DNA from: Motiliproteus sp036961355 | Lineage (GTDB): Bacteria > Pseudomonadota > Gammaproteobacteria > Pseudomonadales > Balneatricaceae | DNA: 64,000 nucleotides | Assembly: GCA_036961355.1 (NCBI GenBank) | Contig: JBALVL010000003.1 | Location: forward strand, 1-64,000 | Reading direction: 5' to 3' | Shown: positions 1-8,334 of the stretch, in pieces | Layout of the letters: each line of letters starts with the position of its first letter | How positions within the stretch are numbered: the first letter of the stretch is position 1 | Notes under the pieces: model-generated | Database searches by the model: none | What the model was told of the DNA's origin: nothing | Seen by the model: the letters and a program-made list of their open reading frames with translations, nothing else | Translations under genes and position numbers: made by a program

Positions 1-35
1 GGGGCGCATTCTACAGACCTCTGAGCTACCGTCAA
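1..35 (-). promoter_or_regulatory. Strong stable-RNA-type promoter reading left out of the window
   Basis: On the minus strand there is TTGACG (35-30), a 16-base spacer, TAGAAT (13-8), then a GC-only discriminator GCGCCCC (7-1). The bases upstream (about 36-70) are AT-rich, as in an UP element. This is the layout of stringently controlled rRNA and tRNA promoters. The tatC terminator at 77-100 separates it from the tat operon. The transcript start and the gene driven lie to the left of the window, so the target is inferred, not seen. Confidence 0.55.
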
Positions 36-76
36 CGACTTTTGTGGAATATTTCACACATCGTTTAAACATACAT

Positions 77-100
77 AAAAGGCGCCTTGCGGCGCCTTTT
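77..100 (-). terminator. Intrinsic terminator after tatC
   Basis: A perfect 10-bp stem (AAAAGGCGCC / GGCGCCTTTT) with a 4-base loop lies 33 bases beyond the tatC stop codon. The A and T tracts at either end make it able to work in both directions. It closes the leftward ubiE-to-tatC run. Confidence 0.85.
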
Positions 101-132
101 ATTAGGATCGTCATGAGCTCGGCCTGCTGCTA

Positions 133-900
133 TTACTCTTCTTCTGGATCCGGTTCTGGCTTCTTGACGAAAATCTGGCCAAGTATAATGCCGGACTCGA
201 ACAGCAACCACATCGGTAACGCGAGCAGCGTTTGCGATATCACATCTGGTGGTGTCAACAACATCCCGACAACAAAGCAACAAACGACAATGTAAGCACG
301 CTTCTCACGCAGACCTTCAACTGTGGTCGCACCGCTCCATAACAGCAACAATGTCGCGATCGGTATCTCAAAAACAATACCGAAGGCGAAGAATAGCTTC
401 AGGACAAAATTCAGATAACTACTTATATCGGTCATCATCGCGACATTTTCTGGCCCTGTCGTGGTGAAGAAACCGAAAATCAGTGGAAATACCACGAAGT
501 AAGCAAAAGCCACTCCTGCATAGAACAGCATAATGCTGGAAAAAAGCAGTGGGATAGCTATCCGTTTTTCATGCTGATAGAGACCCGGTGCGATGAAGCT
601 CCACACTTGGTGCAAGATAAAAGGGATGGCAGCAAAAATCGCAAGTACTAACGTTAATTTGAACGGTGCAAAGAAGGGTGACGTCACGTCAGTCGCAATC
701 ATACTGGTGCCTTCGGGCAACAGCGCGGTTAACGGTTCAGAGAGGTAGGCGTACAGGTCATTGGCGAAATAGAACAGCGGCAGAAAGAGAATCAGCACGA
801 TAACCAAGCTACGTAGCAGCCGATCGCGTAACTCTATCAAATGGGTAATTAGTGGCTGTACCGAGGTTTCGCCGTCTGCAGGTGTATCAGGTTGTGTCAT
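133..900 (-). CDS. tatC: Sec-independent protein translocase TatC
   Basis: TatC is the polytopic inner-membrane subunit of the twin-arginine translocase and, with TatB, recognises the RR signal peptide. The protein is 255 residues, the usual length, with about six membrane spans. The conserved N-terminal HLIELRDRLLRS segment and the FIAPGLYQHEKR motif in the first periplasmic loop region are both present. The C-terminus is acidic and rich in E, D and P. It is the last gene of tatABC, 3 bases behind tatB, and is followed by a terminator. ATG start. Confidence 0.97.
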   Translation of the reverse strand: MTQPDTPADGETSVQPLITHLIELRDRLLRSLVIVLILFLPLFYFANDLYAYLSEPLTALLPEGTSMIATDVTSPFFAPFKLTLVLAIFAAIPFILHQVWSFIAPGLYQHEKRIAIPLLFSSIMLFYAGVAFAYFVVFPLIFGFFTTTGPENVAMMTDISSYLNFVLKLFFAFGIVFEIPIATLLLLWSGATTVEGLREKRAYIVVCCFVVGMLLTPPDVISQTLLALPMWLLFESGIILGQIFVKKPEPDPEEE

Positions 901-903
901 AAA

Positions 904-1263
904 TTACTCAGCGGAGGGCTTATTGGGAGAAGCAGCGGTATCAGCTGTTGTCTCGGCAGGCTCTGCCTGCTGATCCGCTACTGGAGAGGTCGTCAGCATC
1001 TCTTCGCGTAAAGACTCATTAAAAGGTTTTTTCAATGTCTCTACACTCTGCTCAAGTTCCTCCTGCTGCTTTTTGGCAGCTTGGCGCATCTCTTCAACCC
1101 GAAGCTCTTCCGAGATCTCTTTCTGGACAGTGCCAACAGTTTGCTTAATTCGGCCTAGCCACATCCCTGCCGTCCGTAATGCTGACGGCAGCCGCTCAGG
1201 CCCCAAAACAATCAGGGCCACAACGCCGACAATCAGTATCTCTGTAAAACCAATATCAAACAT
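904..1263 (-). CDS. tatB: Twin-arginine translocase subunit TatB
   Basis: TatB forms the substrate-receptor complex with TatC. The 119-residue protein has one N-terminal membrane helix (about residues 5-21), the G-P hinge in LGPERLP, then an amphipathic helix and a long charged coiled tail. The MFDIGFTEILIVGVVALIVL start is characteristic of TatB rather than TatA. It sits between tatA and tatC with tight spacing, so it is co-transcribed. Confidence 0.95.
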   Translation of the reverse strand: MFDIGFTEILIVGVVALIVLGPERLPSALRTAGMWLGRIKQTVGTVQKEISEELRVEEMRQAAKKQQEELEQSVETLKKPFNESLREEMLTTSPVADQQAEPAETTADTAASPNKPSAE

Positions 1264-1296
1264 TAGGCAGGTACCGCCAACACGCAGAGAGGACTA

Positions 1297-1563
1297 TCAG
1301 CTTTTATCCGAGGACTTTTCAGTACTCTTTTCAGCACTCTTGTCAGGCTCTGCTTCGGTTTTACTGGCTGTAGTATCAACGAAATCAGCGTCATCCTTTT
1401 CGATTTTTTTCGGATCCTCTTCTTCCTTCATGGCTTTCTTGAAGCCTTTTACCGCATTTCCCAGGTCACCACCGATGTTGCGGAATTTTTTAGTTCCGAA
1501 CAATAAAACTACAATCACCAATACAATTACTAACTGCCAAACACTGATTCCACCGAGACCCAT
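1297..1563 (-). CDS. tatA: Twin-arginine translocase pore subunit TatA
   Basis: TatA oligomerises to form the translocation pore. The protein has 88 residues: a short membrane helix, the FGTKKF hinge, then the amphipathic helix RNIGGDLGNAVKGFKKAMKE and an acidic/lysine-rich disordered tail. The ATG is preceded by a clear AGGAGAG ribosome site. First gene of tatABC. The 116 bases between it and hisE may hold its own promoter. Confidence 0.95.
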   Translation of the reverse strand: MGLGGISVWQLVIVLVIVVLLFGTKKFRNIGGDLGNAVKGFKKAMKEEEDPKKIEKDDADFVDTTASKTEAEPDKSAEKSTEKSSDKS

Positions 1564-1632
1564 GGTTCTCTCCTGCTAAAGCAAATATGCACAAAGCGAC
1601 TACGCGCTATTTTTATCCAATATTGACTCACA

Positions 1633-1661
1633 CTGTATCATTTTATCGATCTTTGATACAG
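1633..1661. promoter_or_regulatory. 8-bp inverted repeat between hisE and tatA
   Basis: CTGTATCA (1633-1640) and TGATACAG (1654-1661) form a perfect dyad with a 13-base centre. There is no T-run after it on the minus strand, so it is not a standard terminator for hisE. It lies about 70-98 bases upstream of tatA and could be an operator or an mRNA hairpin. Confidence 0.35.
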
Positions 1662-1679
1662 AAAAAGGCTAGTTCACCC

Positions 1680-2012
1680 TTATGATTCTCTAGAGGCTTT
1701 CTCTTCCAGCCCCGACAGTCCGAAGCGTCTATCCAGCTCTGCCAAGACCTCATCAGGCCCTGCGCCTAGCTGCGATAGCATAATCATGCTATGAAACCAC
1801 AGATCTGCAGTTTCACCAATTAACTCTTGAGTGTCGCCGCTGATTTGGGCGTCTTTTGCGGCAATGATTGCCTCTGTTGCTTCTTCACCAACCTTTTCCA
1901 GAATTTTATTCAAACCTTTGCCATACAAACTGGCCACATAGGAGCTTTCTGGAGCAGCCTTCTTACGCTGCTCCAACACATCAGCCAGTGCGGTTAATAC
2001 ATCATTACTCAT
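1680..2012 (-). CDS. hisE: Phosphoribosyl-ATP pyrophosphatase HisE
   Basis: HisE carries out the second step of histidine synthesis, hydrolysing phosphoribosyl-ATP to phosphoribosyl-AMP and pyrophosphate. The alpha-helical MazG-like core is visible, with acidic metal-binding residues in GEEATEAIIAAKD and ELIGETADLWFHSMIML. The ATG at 2012 is chosen over a GTG one codon upstream, giving 110 residues. hisI lies directly upstream. Here HisE and HisI are separate proteins, as in Pseudomonas, not fused as in enterics. Confidence 0.95.
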   Translation of the reverse strand: MSNDVLTALADVLEQRKKAAPESSYVASLYGKGLNKILEKVGEEATEAIIAAKDAQISGDTQELIGETADLWFHSMIMLSQLGAGPDEVLAELDRRFGLSGLEEKASRES

Positions 2013-2049
2013 CACTTTTCACTTTTCTCGCTAACCACTCAAAAGAGAG

Positions 2050-2454
2050 TTATTTGTCATAGATCGATTCAGGATGTTTGATTACCGGCTCAACCGATTG
2101 CCACTGATCGTCCTTCAGGGTCTTGTAAAAGCAGTGCTCGCGGCCGGTATGACAGGCGATACCACCCAGCTGTTCGACCTGAAGCAAAATCACATCGCTA
2201 TCGCAATCTAGTCGAATGTCATGCAATGTTTGCACATGACCCGACTCTTCACCTTTACGCCACAGCTTATCTCGTGAGCGCGACCAGTAGACTGCGCGCT
2301 GTTCTTGGACCGTCAGCGTGAGCGCTTCGCGGTTCATCCAGGCCATCATCAGAATTTTTCCGGATTGATAATCCTGGGCTATGGCTGGCACCAAACCATC
2401 AACGGTCCATTTGATCTCTTCTAACCATTGCGCCGAATGCTGCTGTTTTGACAT
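2050..2454 (-). CDS. hisI: Phosphoribosyl-AMP cyclohydrolase HisI
   Basis: HisI opens the adenine ring of phosphoribosyl-AMP, the third step of histidine synthesis. The 134-residue protein shows the family signatures ILMMAWMNREAL, YWSRSRDKLWRKGEESGH, DCDSDVILLQVEQ and ACHTGREHCFY, with the aspartates and cysteines that bind Mg and Zn. It starts 3 bases after the ubiB stop, so translation is probably coupled. hisE follows. Confidence 0.96.
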   Translation of the reverse strand: MSKQQHSAQWLEEIKWTVDGLVPAIAQDYQSGKILMMAWMNREALTLTVQEQRAVYWSRSRDKLWRKGEESGHVQTLHDIRLDCDSDVILLQVEQLGGIACHTGREHCFYKTLKDDQWQSVEPVIKHPESIYDK

Positions 2455-2457
2455 CGC

Positions 2458-4104
2458 TTAACCCCTACGTCCGCTACATAACAATACTACGCCCAAAGCG
2501 GCTAATAGTCCGGCCTCTACGGGCAGCTGTTGTAGTATCTCCTGCGGTAACCAGCCGGCACTCCAGGCTGCGGCTAGCAACGTGGAAAGACCTGCTAGCC
2601 GAGTCCAACTTAGCTGCCAGCGGCCAGCCGCTGCATCATGTGCTGCCTGCCTACTTACCACATCACGTTGCTGCAGCTGATCCAGCTGCTTTAACTGCTG
2701 CAGCGCGTCAGCCAGCAACTGCGGCATCTGCGGGAGTTGCTCTATTAGCTCAGGCGCCCGCGCCTTGAGTGAACGGTAGATCCCTTTCACTCCCATCCGC
2801 TGCTTCATCCAGTCTTCAAGAAAAGGCTTGGCGGTGGTCCACAGGTCCAGATCGGGGTATAGCTGCCGTCCTAGACCTTCAATATTGAGTAAAGTTTTTT
2901 GTAATAACACCAACTGCGGCTGCACTTCCATATTAAATCGGCGGGCCGTCTGGAATAAGCCGAGCAACACCTGCCCGAAGGAGATCTCCTTCAAGGGCTT
3001 TTCAAATACCGGCTCGCAAACACTGCGAATGGCCGTCTCAAAATCATTAACATTGGTATCCGCAGGAACCCAACCCGAATCGATATGCAGCTGTGCTACC
3101 TGCTTGTAATCACGTTCAAAGAACGCTAACAGATTACGCGCCAAATAGTTCTGATCACTCGGACTCAGTGAACCGACGATGCCGAAATCAAGGGCGATAT
3201 ATTGAGGATTATGCGGGGTATTGTACGATACGAAGATGTTGCCAGGATGCATATCGGCATGAAAGAAGCTATCGCGAAACACCTGGGTAAAGAAGATCTC
3301 TACACCACGCTCGGCCAGCAGTCTGAAATTAGTACCCTGCGCCTCCAATGCTTCCATGTCGGCAATTGGCACACCATAGATTCGCTCCATCACCATCACA
3401 TTTCGGTGAGTAAAGTCCCAATAGACTTCGGGTACATACAAGCTCTCTGAACCAGCAAAATTACGTTTAAGCTGCGATGCGTTACCCGCCTCTTTACGCA
3501 GATCGAGCTCATCGAAGATGGTCTTTTCATACTCGGCAACCACTTCAACCGGGCGCAGGCGACGACCATCGGCCCAGGCCCACTGGATCAGGTGCGATAG
3601 GCTATAAAGTAGGCCTATATCCTGTTTGATAATTCGTTGGATGCCTGGACGGATCACCTTAACGACGACATCTTCACCACCGTGCAAGATAGCAGTATGC
3701 ACCTGCGCTACGGAGGCGGAGGCTAGCGGCGTGCTGTCAAACTCTTTAAAGAGGGTCGTGACCGACTCACCCAATGCCGCTTCGACAATCGCGGTAGCCT
3801 GATCGCCACAGAAAGGCGGCACCTGGTCCTGTAGCCGGCGCAGTTCCTGAGCCACATCAACAGGTAACAGGTCCTGTCGGGTCGAGAGCATCTGGCCAAA
3901 CTTAACAAAGATCGGCCCTAGCTCTTCCAATGCAAGCCGTATGCGCTCGCCACGAGGCAGCTGGCTACGATAGATATAGCGCCAAGGCAGCATCACCAAA
4001 CAGCAACGGACATACCAAGGCAGGCTCAAGCCGTCGAACAGATCATCCAGTCGATAGCGAGCGACGACCCGAACAATTTTGAGTAAACGTAAAAGTCTAA
4101 GCAC
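2458..4104 (-). CDS. ubiB: Ubiquinone biosynthesis accessory ATPase UbiB
   Basis: UbiB is an atypical kinase-fold (ABC1/ADCK) membrane-associated protein needed for ubiquinone synthesis. The 548-residue sequence has the KxGQ motif (IFVKFGQMLSTRQDLLP), the alanine-rich loop ASASVAQVH, the catalytic-loop HADMHPGNIFV and the metal-binding LDFGIVG. Two hydrophobic segments close to the C-terminus (LAGLSTLLAAAWSAGWL and AGLLAALGVVLLC) are the usual membrane anchor. The best start is a GTG at 4104. ubiE is 46 bases upstream, with no room for the usual ubiJ between them. Confidence 0.95.
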   Translation of the reverse strand: MLRLLRLLKIVRVVARYRLDDLFDGLSLPWYVRCCLVMLPWRYIYRSQLPRGERIRLALEELGPIFVKFGQMLSTRQDLLPVDVAQELRRLQDQVPPFCGDQATAIVEAALGESVTTLFKEFDSTPLASASVAQVHTAILHGGEDVVVKVIRPGIQRIIKQDIGLLYSLSHLIQWAWADGRRLRPVEVVAEYEKTIFDELDLRKEAGNASQLKRNFAGSESLYVPEVYWDFTHRNVMVMERIYGVPIADMEALEAQGTNFRLLAERGVEIFFTQVFRDSFFHADMHPGNIFVSYNTPHNPQYIALDFGIVGSLSPSDQNYLARNLLAFFERDYKQVAQLHIDSGWVPADTNVNDFETAIRSVCEPVFEKPLKEISFGQVLLGLFQTARRFNMEVQPQLVLLQKTLLNIEGLGRQLYPDLDLWTTAKPFLEDWMKQRMGVKGIYRSLKARAPELIEQLPQMPQLLADALQQLKQLDQLQQRDVVSRQAAHDAAAGRWQLSWTRLAGLSTLLAAAWSAGWLPQEILQQLPVEAGLLAALGVVLLCSGRRG

Positions 4105-4150
4105 TATGAATATCTTTCAGCCGGATAGGTTCGCGGATACATCGACAACT

Positions 4151-4915
4151 TCAGGGCTTAAAACCCTTATGAAGCGCCACTACACCACCCGTCATGTTGT
4201 AATACTTACAACGTACCAGGCCGGCTTGCGTCATCATGTCACGCAGGGTTTGCTGATCAGGATGCATTCGGATCGACTCAGCCAGATACTTATAACTCTC
4301 GCCATCGTTGAGGATCATTTTACCCATCAGCGGTAACAGGCTAAAGGAATAGGCATCGTAGGCTTTCGTCAGCAACGGGTTCTTGGTCTTGGAGAACTCC
4401 AGCACCAACAACCGACCACCAGGCTTAAGTACCCGTGCCATCGATTCAAGTGCCTTTTGTTTATCGGTGACGTTGCGCAGCCCAAAAGCGATAGTGATGC
4501 AATCGAAGTAATTGTCCGGAAAAGGCAACATTTCAGCATTTGCCTGAACAAAACGGACATTTCCGCTGATACCGTTGTCTTGAAGCTTATCCCGGCCGAC
4601 CTTCAGCATCGAATCATTAATATCAGCCAGCACAACCTGCCCGGACGGGCCGACCAATTTGGAGAATTTCTGCGTCAGATCACCGGTGCCCCCGGCAATG
4701 TCGAGCACTCGCTGGCCTTTTCGAACACCGCTGTGCTCTATCGCGATCGCTTTCCATATCCGATGAACGCCCATCGACATCAGATCATTCATCAGGTCAT
4801 ATTTGGCGGCGACCGAATGGAAAACATCGGCAACCCGCTTCTCTTTGTCCGCTACGTTAACCTGCTCGTAGCCAAAATGAGTGGTGTCTTGATTGTCGTT
4901 CTGCTGCTTGCTCAT
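4151..4915 (-). CDS. ubiE: Ubiquinone/menaquinone C-methyltransferase UbiE
   Basis: UbiE is the SAM-dependent C-methyltransferase of ubiquinone (and menaquinone) synthesis. The 254-residue protein carries family signatures: HSVAAKYDLMNDLMSMGVHR near the N-terminus, motif I VLDIAGGTGDLT, ALADIN-like motif II (VVLADINDSML) and GLRNVTDKQKAL. It is the first gene of the leftward run ubiE-ubiB-hisI-hisE-tatABC. The 129 bases upstream, before the diguanylate cyclase stop, should hold the promoter. Confidence 0.96.
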   Translation of the reverse strand: MSKQQNDNQDTTHFGYEQVNVADKEKRVADVFHSVAAKYDLMNDLMSMGVHRIWKAIAIEHSGVRKGQRVLDIAGGTGDLTQKFSKLVGPSGQVVLADINDSMLKVGRDKLQDNGISGNVRFVQANAEMLPFPDNYFDCITIAFGLRNVTDKQKALESMARVLKPGGRLLVLEFSKTKNPLLTKAYDAYSFSLLPLMGKMILNDGESYKYLAESIRMHPDQQTLRDMMTQAGLVRCKYYNMTGGVVALHKGFKP

Positions 4916-5044
4916 GGACGGCTCTTGCTTATCTCTACAGATGGGTGTGCAACTCGGCAGGCCGCGATTGATTCCAGACTGCTATACGAAAATCCTGCGC
5001 GCTCGATACCACACGAAAAAGTGCGCGCATTATAGCCCCAATCG

Positions 5045-6604
5045 CTACCCCGGGGCTATGACGCTACGATTACGGCCTTGTTGCTTGGCTTTAAACAGCG
5101 CATCATCGGCGCGTTGGAACACATCTTCGTAACTGGCATCCTCAGTCCGAAATTCAGTCAGACCAAACGACATGGTAATCTGCACCGGTTCACCATTGAA
5201 ATTGAACGGGCTTTTCGAAATCGCCTCACGCACCCCCTCGACCGCTTTTTGTGCCTGCTCAATACCGGTTTCAGGCATCAGCATAACAAACTCCTCGCCG
5301 CCATAACGGGCAACAAAATCGCTATCACGCAAGCGTCCGGCGATCAGTTTGGCGATCAAACGTAATACTTTGTCGCCAGCCAGATGACCGTAACTATCAT
5401 TGATTCGCTTGAAGAGGTCCAGATCACAAACCACCATCGTCAGTGGCTTGTGGTAACGATTCCAGCGGGTGAACTCCTGTTCAACCCGGTCATTATAGGC
5501 CGCCCGATTGGGCAAGGTCGTCAACGGATCGGAGGTTGCGCGCATCCGCTGCTCTTCGATATGAGCCTGGAGCTGCACCGTCTGCTGATCCATAGTCTCT
5601 AGCTTGTCTTGCAGCTGCTCCAATCGCACTTCAACCTGCTGCTCACGGACTTCCTGCTGACTCCGGTAACGATCGACCGCGTTGACGATATCAGCCAGTT
5701 GGACACGAACGGCATCTTTAAGGTGGTCAAGGCTCTGAGCCTGGGTCAACGAGGTTTCAACCTTGGACACATCGCTGCGAACCGCCTGATCAAGCTCCTG
5801 GCTGCTCTGGCGATGCTGGTGTTGGTGCTCCCGGCTCTCCACCAAGAAGCCCTGGATATCACTGAGCTGCAGATTAAGACTTTCCAGATAACCCTCAAAG
5901 TCTTCTTGACGCACCACCATCGACTTGAGAATGAGCTCAACCAGCTCCTCAAGAACTGACGACAGTTTCTGCCACTCAAAGCCTTGCTCTATCCGCTTCA
6001 TCAAATACCGGGCAGCTTTGCGCTCGGCCTGCGGGATCGACAGCTGCCCCAGTAACCCCAGCAGCATAGAACCGATACGGTGACATAAAAGCGTTAACTG
6101 CTCTTCGGTCTCACTGTCAGGAATCGCAACTGGGGCCGCATCGTTGGCCCCTTTTGGCAGCACTTGGGTGATGAAGCGGGCTGTCTTGCTTAAGAGTTGC
6201 GGATACTCGCCAACATTTTCAACGGTATCGGGAAGTTCATTAAGCAGGGTATCGAGTTCGCGTTTATCGTCGGCATTGCCCGTCAGCTCCCAAACCGGCG
6301 TCAACATCGCCCGCATCGCTTCAAGAATCTGTCGCACTGACTGGTCGCGACGTTGAAAAAAACCCATCAGCGCTTTTTCTGCGGCGCTGGCTTTGGTTAG
6401 CAGTGAGCCTCCATCAGGCCTCTTAAGACGCTCCTGAAGTGGCTCAAGCTGAGTATCGAGTTGCTGATCAAGCCCTTTGGAGGCTAGACAGAGTCGAACA
6501 GTGACACGCCCCAGCGCATCCAATTCGGACTGATCACTTTCCTGCTGCACCTGCAGTTTTTGAATGCGCTTTTGTAGCGCGGCAAGGTCTTTGTCAGTGG
6601 TCAC
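5045..6604 (-). CDS. DgcP-like cytoplasmic diguanylate cyclase (GGEEF)
   Basis: This makes cyclic di-GMP from two GTP. The C-terminal GGDEF domain (about residues 355-519) has an intact GGEEF active site at 435-439 and, five residues before it, an RDSD inhibitory I-site, so it should be active and feedback-inhibited. The N-terminal 350 residues have no membrane span and are helical, with a long coiled coil around 250-350. The gene follows dsbA by 95 bases on the same strand. That is the arrangement known for DgcP, the pole-localised cyclase of Pseudomonas. The best start is a GTG at 6604. The DgcP assignment rests on context plus domain layout. Confidence 0.85.
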   Translation of the reverse strand: MTTDKDLAALQKRIQKLQVQQESDQSELDALGRVTVRLCLASKGLDQQLDTQLEPLQERLKRPDGGSLLTKASAAEKALMGFFQRRDQSVRQILEAMRAMLTPVWELTGNADDKRELDTLLNELPDTVENVGEYPQLLSKTARFITQVLPKGANDAAPVAIPDSETEEQLTLLCHRIGSMLLGLLGQLSIPQAERKAARYLMKRIEQGFEWQKLSSVLEELVELILKSMVVRQEDFEGYLESLNLQLSDIQGFLVESREHQHQHRQSSQELDQAVRSDVSKVETSLTQAQSLDHLKDAVRVQLADIVNAVDRYRSQQEVREQQVEVRLEQLQDKLETMDQQTVQLQAHIEEQRMRATSDPLTTLPNRAAYNDRVEQEFTRWNRYHKPLTMVVCDLDLFKRINDSYGHLAGDKVLRLIAKLIAGRLRDSDFVARYGGEEFVMLMPETGIEQAQKAVEGVREAISKSPFNFNGEPVQITMSFGLTEFRTEDASYEDVFQRADDALFKAKQQGRNRSVIAPG

Positions 6605-6699
6605 TGCTCGAGTCCTTCACTAAGGCATCAATAAACAGCCATGGTAGCTTAGGGCTCAAGCAGGAGCCAGCATCCCTCGAAAAAGGGCTGCCGGTGGGG

Positions 6700-7338
6700 T
6701 TATTTCAGTGTCGACTTCTCTTTTGCAACCAGATAATCAACCACTTCCAGCATCGCCTTCTGGCTACCCGCGGTCTGAGCACTGACTAGGTACTTACCGT
6801 TCACGACCATCGAAGGCACGCCTCTAATCCCATATTCGCCAGCTTTCTTCTTGCCCAGATTGAGCTGACTATTGATCGAAAACGAACCGTAGGCTTTATT
6901 AAAGTCCGCTTCACTCACACCAAAATCAGCAAAGAACTCGCCGAGCTGCTCTTTGTTGTTGATCCAGGCACGCTGGCGATGGATCAATGTAAACAATGCA
7001 GGATGAGTCTGCTCCGATTTACCCAGTGCTTCAGCCACATAGAAAGCCTTGGCAAATTCGGTCTGGTTTGCACGGAAAACCATCGGGATATGCTTAAAAT
7101 CGACATGTTCGGCTTGCTGTTTCTTCCAAGGTTCCAGATAACGCTCGAAACTGTCGCAATGAGGGCACCAGTAACCAAACACTTCGACCACTTCCACCTT
7201 GGCCGGATCTTGCGTTCGCACAACCTTAGATAACTTAGTGTAATGCACCCCCTGCTCAAACTCGGCAGCCTGAAGCGGCATCGCCAATAACAACATCACC
7301 GGCAGCGCCAGCACCATAGAAAAGAGTTTGTTCAACAT
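6700..7338 (-). CDS. dsbA: Periplasmic thiol:disulfide oxidoreductase DsbA
   Basis: DsbA introduces disulfide bonds into exported proteins. The first about 24 residues form a signal peptide (MLNKLFSMVLALPVMLLLAM, cleavage near LQA-AEF). The thioredoxin-fold active site is C58-P-H-C61 within GYWCPHCDSFE, the classic DsbA dipeptide. The cis-proline loop RGVPSMVV is also present. Total 212 residues. About 220 bases free of genes lie upstream and must contain its promoter. The DgcP-like gene follows. Confidence 0.96.
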   Translation of the reverse strand: MLNKLFSMVLALPVMLLLAMPLQAAEFEQGVHYTKLSKVVRTQDPAKVEVVEVFGYWCPHCDSFERYLEPWKKQQAEHVDFKHIPMVFRANQTEFAKAFYVAEALGKSEQTHPALFTLIHRQRAWINNKEQLGEFFADFGVSEADFNKAYGSFSINSQLNLGKKKAGEYGIRGVPSMVVNGKYLVSAQTAGSQKAMLEVVDYLVAKEKSTLK

Positions 7339-7557
7339 TTATCGATCTCCGATTTTTTAGAATTTTTTGTTACAAGCGCCTGTTGGAGCTTAAAGCGAGT
7401 AAAAGGTTTCTTCGTTTTTCTGAATTTCTTTTCGGCAAGGTAAAACCATAGCTATATTACGCCTACCCCACCCTTAAGCGAGCCTGAACAATCGCGTTTT
7501 CTGATAGAAACACGTTGTCTGGGGGAAATTAGAGCCACATGATAACCCACCATCGAG

Positions 7558-8334
7558 TCAGCCCCTCTTTGACGAATCTAATATTGGCGCGGCAATCAAC
7601 TCAGCCGGCACCCCGGTAATAAAACTCTGCGAATAATCCCCACCCATCTCACGAACCAACGTCAACGTCTCTTGGTCGGGGATCCCCTCAACGATAGTTT
7701 GCTTGCCGCGGGCTTTAGCCTCATCAATGATGATCTGAACAAACCGGCGAATCTGTGGGTTCTCACGCAGCGATTCGCTGTATGCCCGATCAATTTTGAA
7801 ATAATCGACAGGAAAGCTGAACAGATTAATAAAGCTGCTCGAACCAATACCAATATCATCGAGTGCCAGCTTAAAACCTTCCTGTTTTAGCTGTTGCATG
7901 GTGGCAAGAGCGTACTCGGTGTCTTCATTGGCGATATCCTCGGTGACTTCGAGGATGATTTTATGCCGCGGTATCTGATAACGATCAAACAATCGAACCA
8001 ACCCCTCGTTGAATTTCGGGCTAGCGTACGAAGCACCGGAGATGTTGATCGACAGATCCTCCAGGCGCTCCCCCTGTTCACCAAACAACCGAACAAACTG
8101 ACTGCAGATCTGTTCGATCACGTGCAGGTCAAGATCGGGCAAAATCTTGTTATAGGCCGCAGTATGCAATACTTCACCAGGGCCTTTCACCTCCGCATCG
8201 CTATAGTGGCGCAGTAAACACTCATATTTAGGCAATGCTTGAGGTCGGCTCAGATCAACAATCGGCTGGGCAAAAAATACCGAGCGCACCACGATCAATC
8301 GCCTTACGAACAAGACGCAGGTTTTTACGATCAC
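7558..8334 (-). pseudogene. EAL domain, 3' part of a frameshifted GGDEF-EAL gene
   Basis: This frame encodes an EAL phosphodiesterase domain from about 8277 leftward. Catalytic landmarks are mostly kept: E in YECLLR, N in NISGA, E in LEVTED, the metal-binding DD in LALDDIGIGSSS, K and D in YFKID, E in VEGIP and Q in YSQSF. The apparent start is a GTG inside the gene and the first 18 or so codons are out of frame with the true protein. Homology continues upstream in a second frame (8278-8385: residues VPLYLARTEDPEVLAHL) and then in the frame of the degenerate GGDEF part. The junction here is at a run of six A (8272-8277). A free-standing active EAL protein cannot be excluded. Confidence 0.7.
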
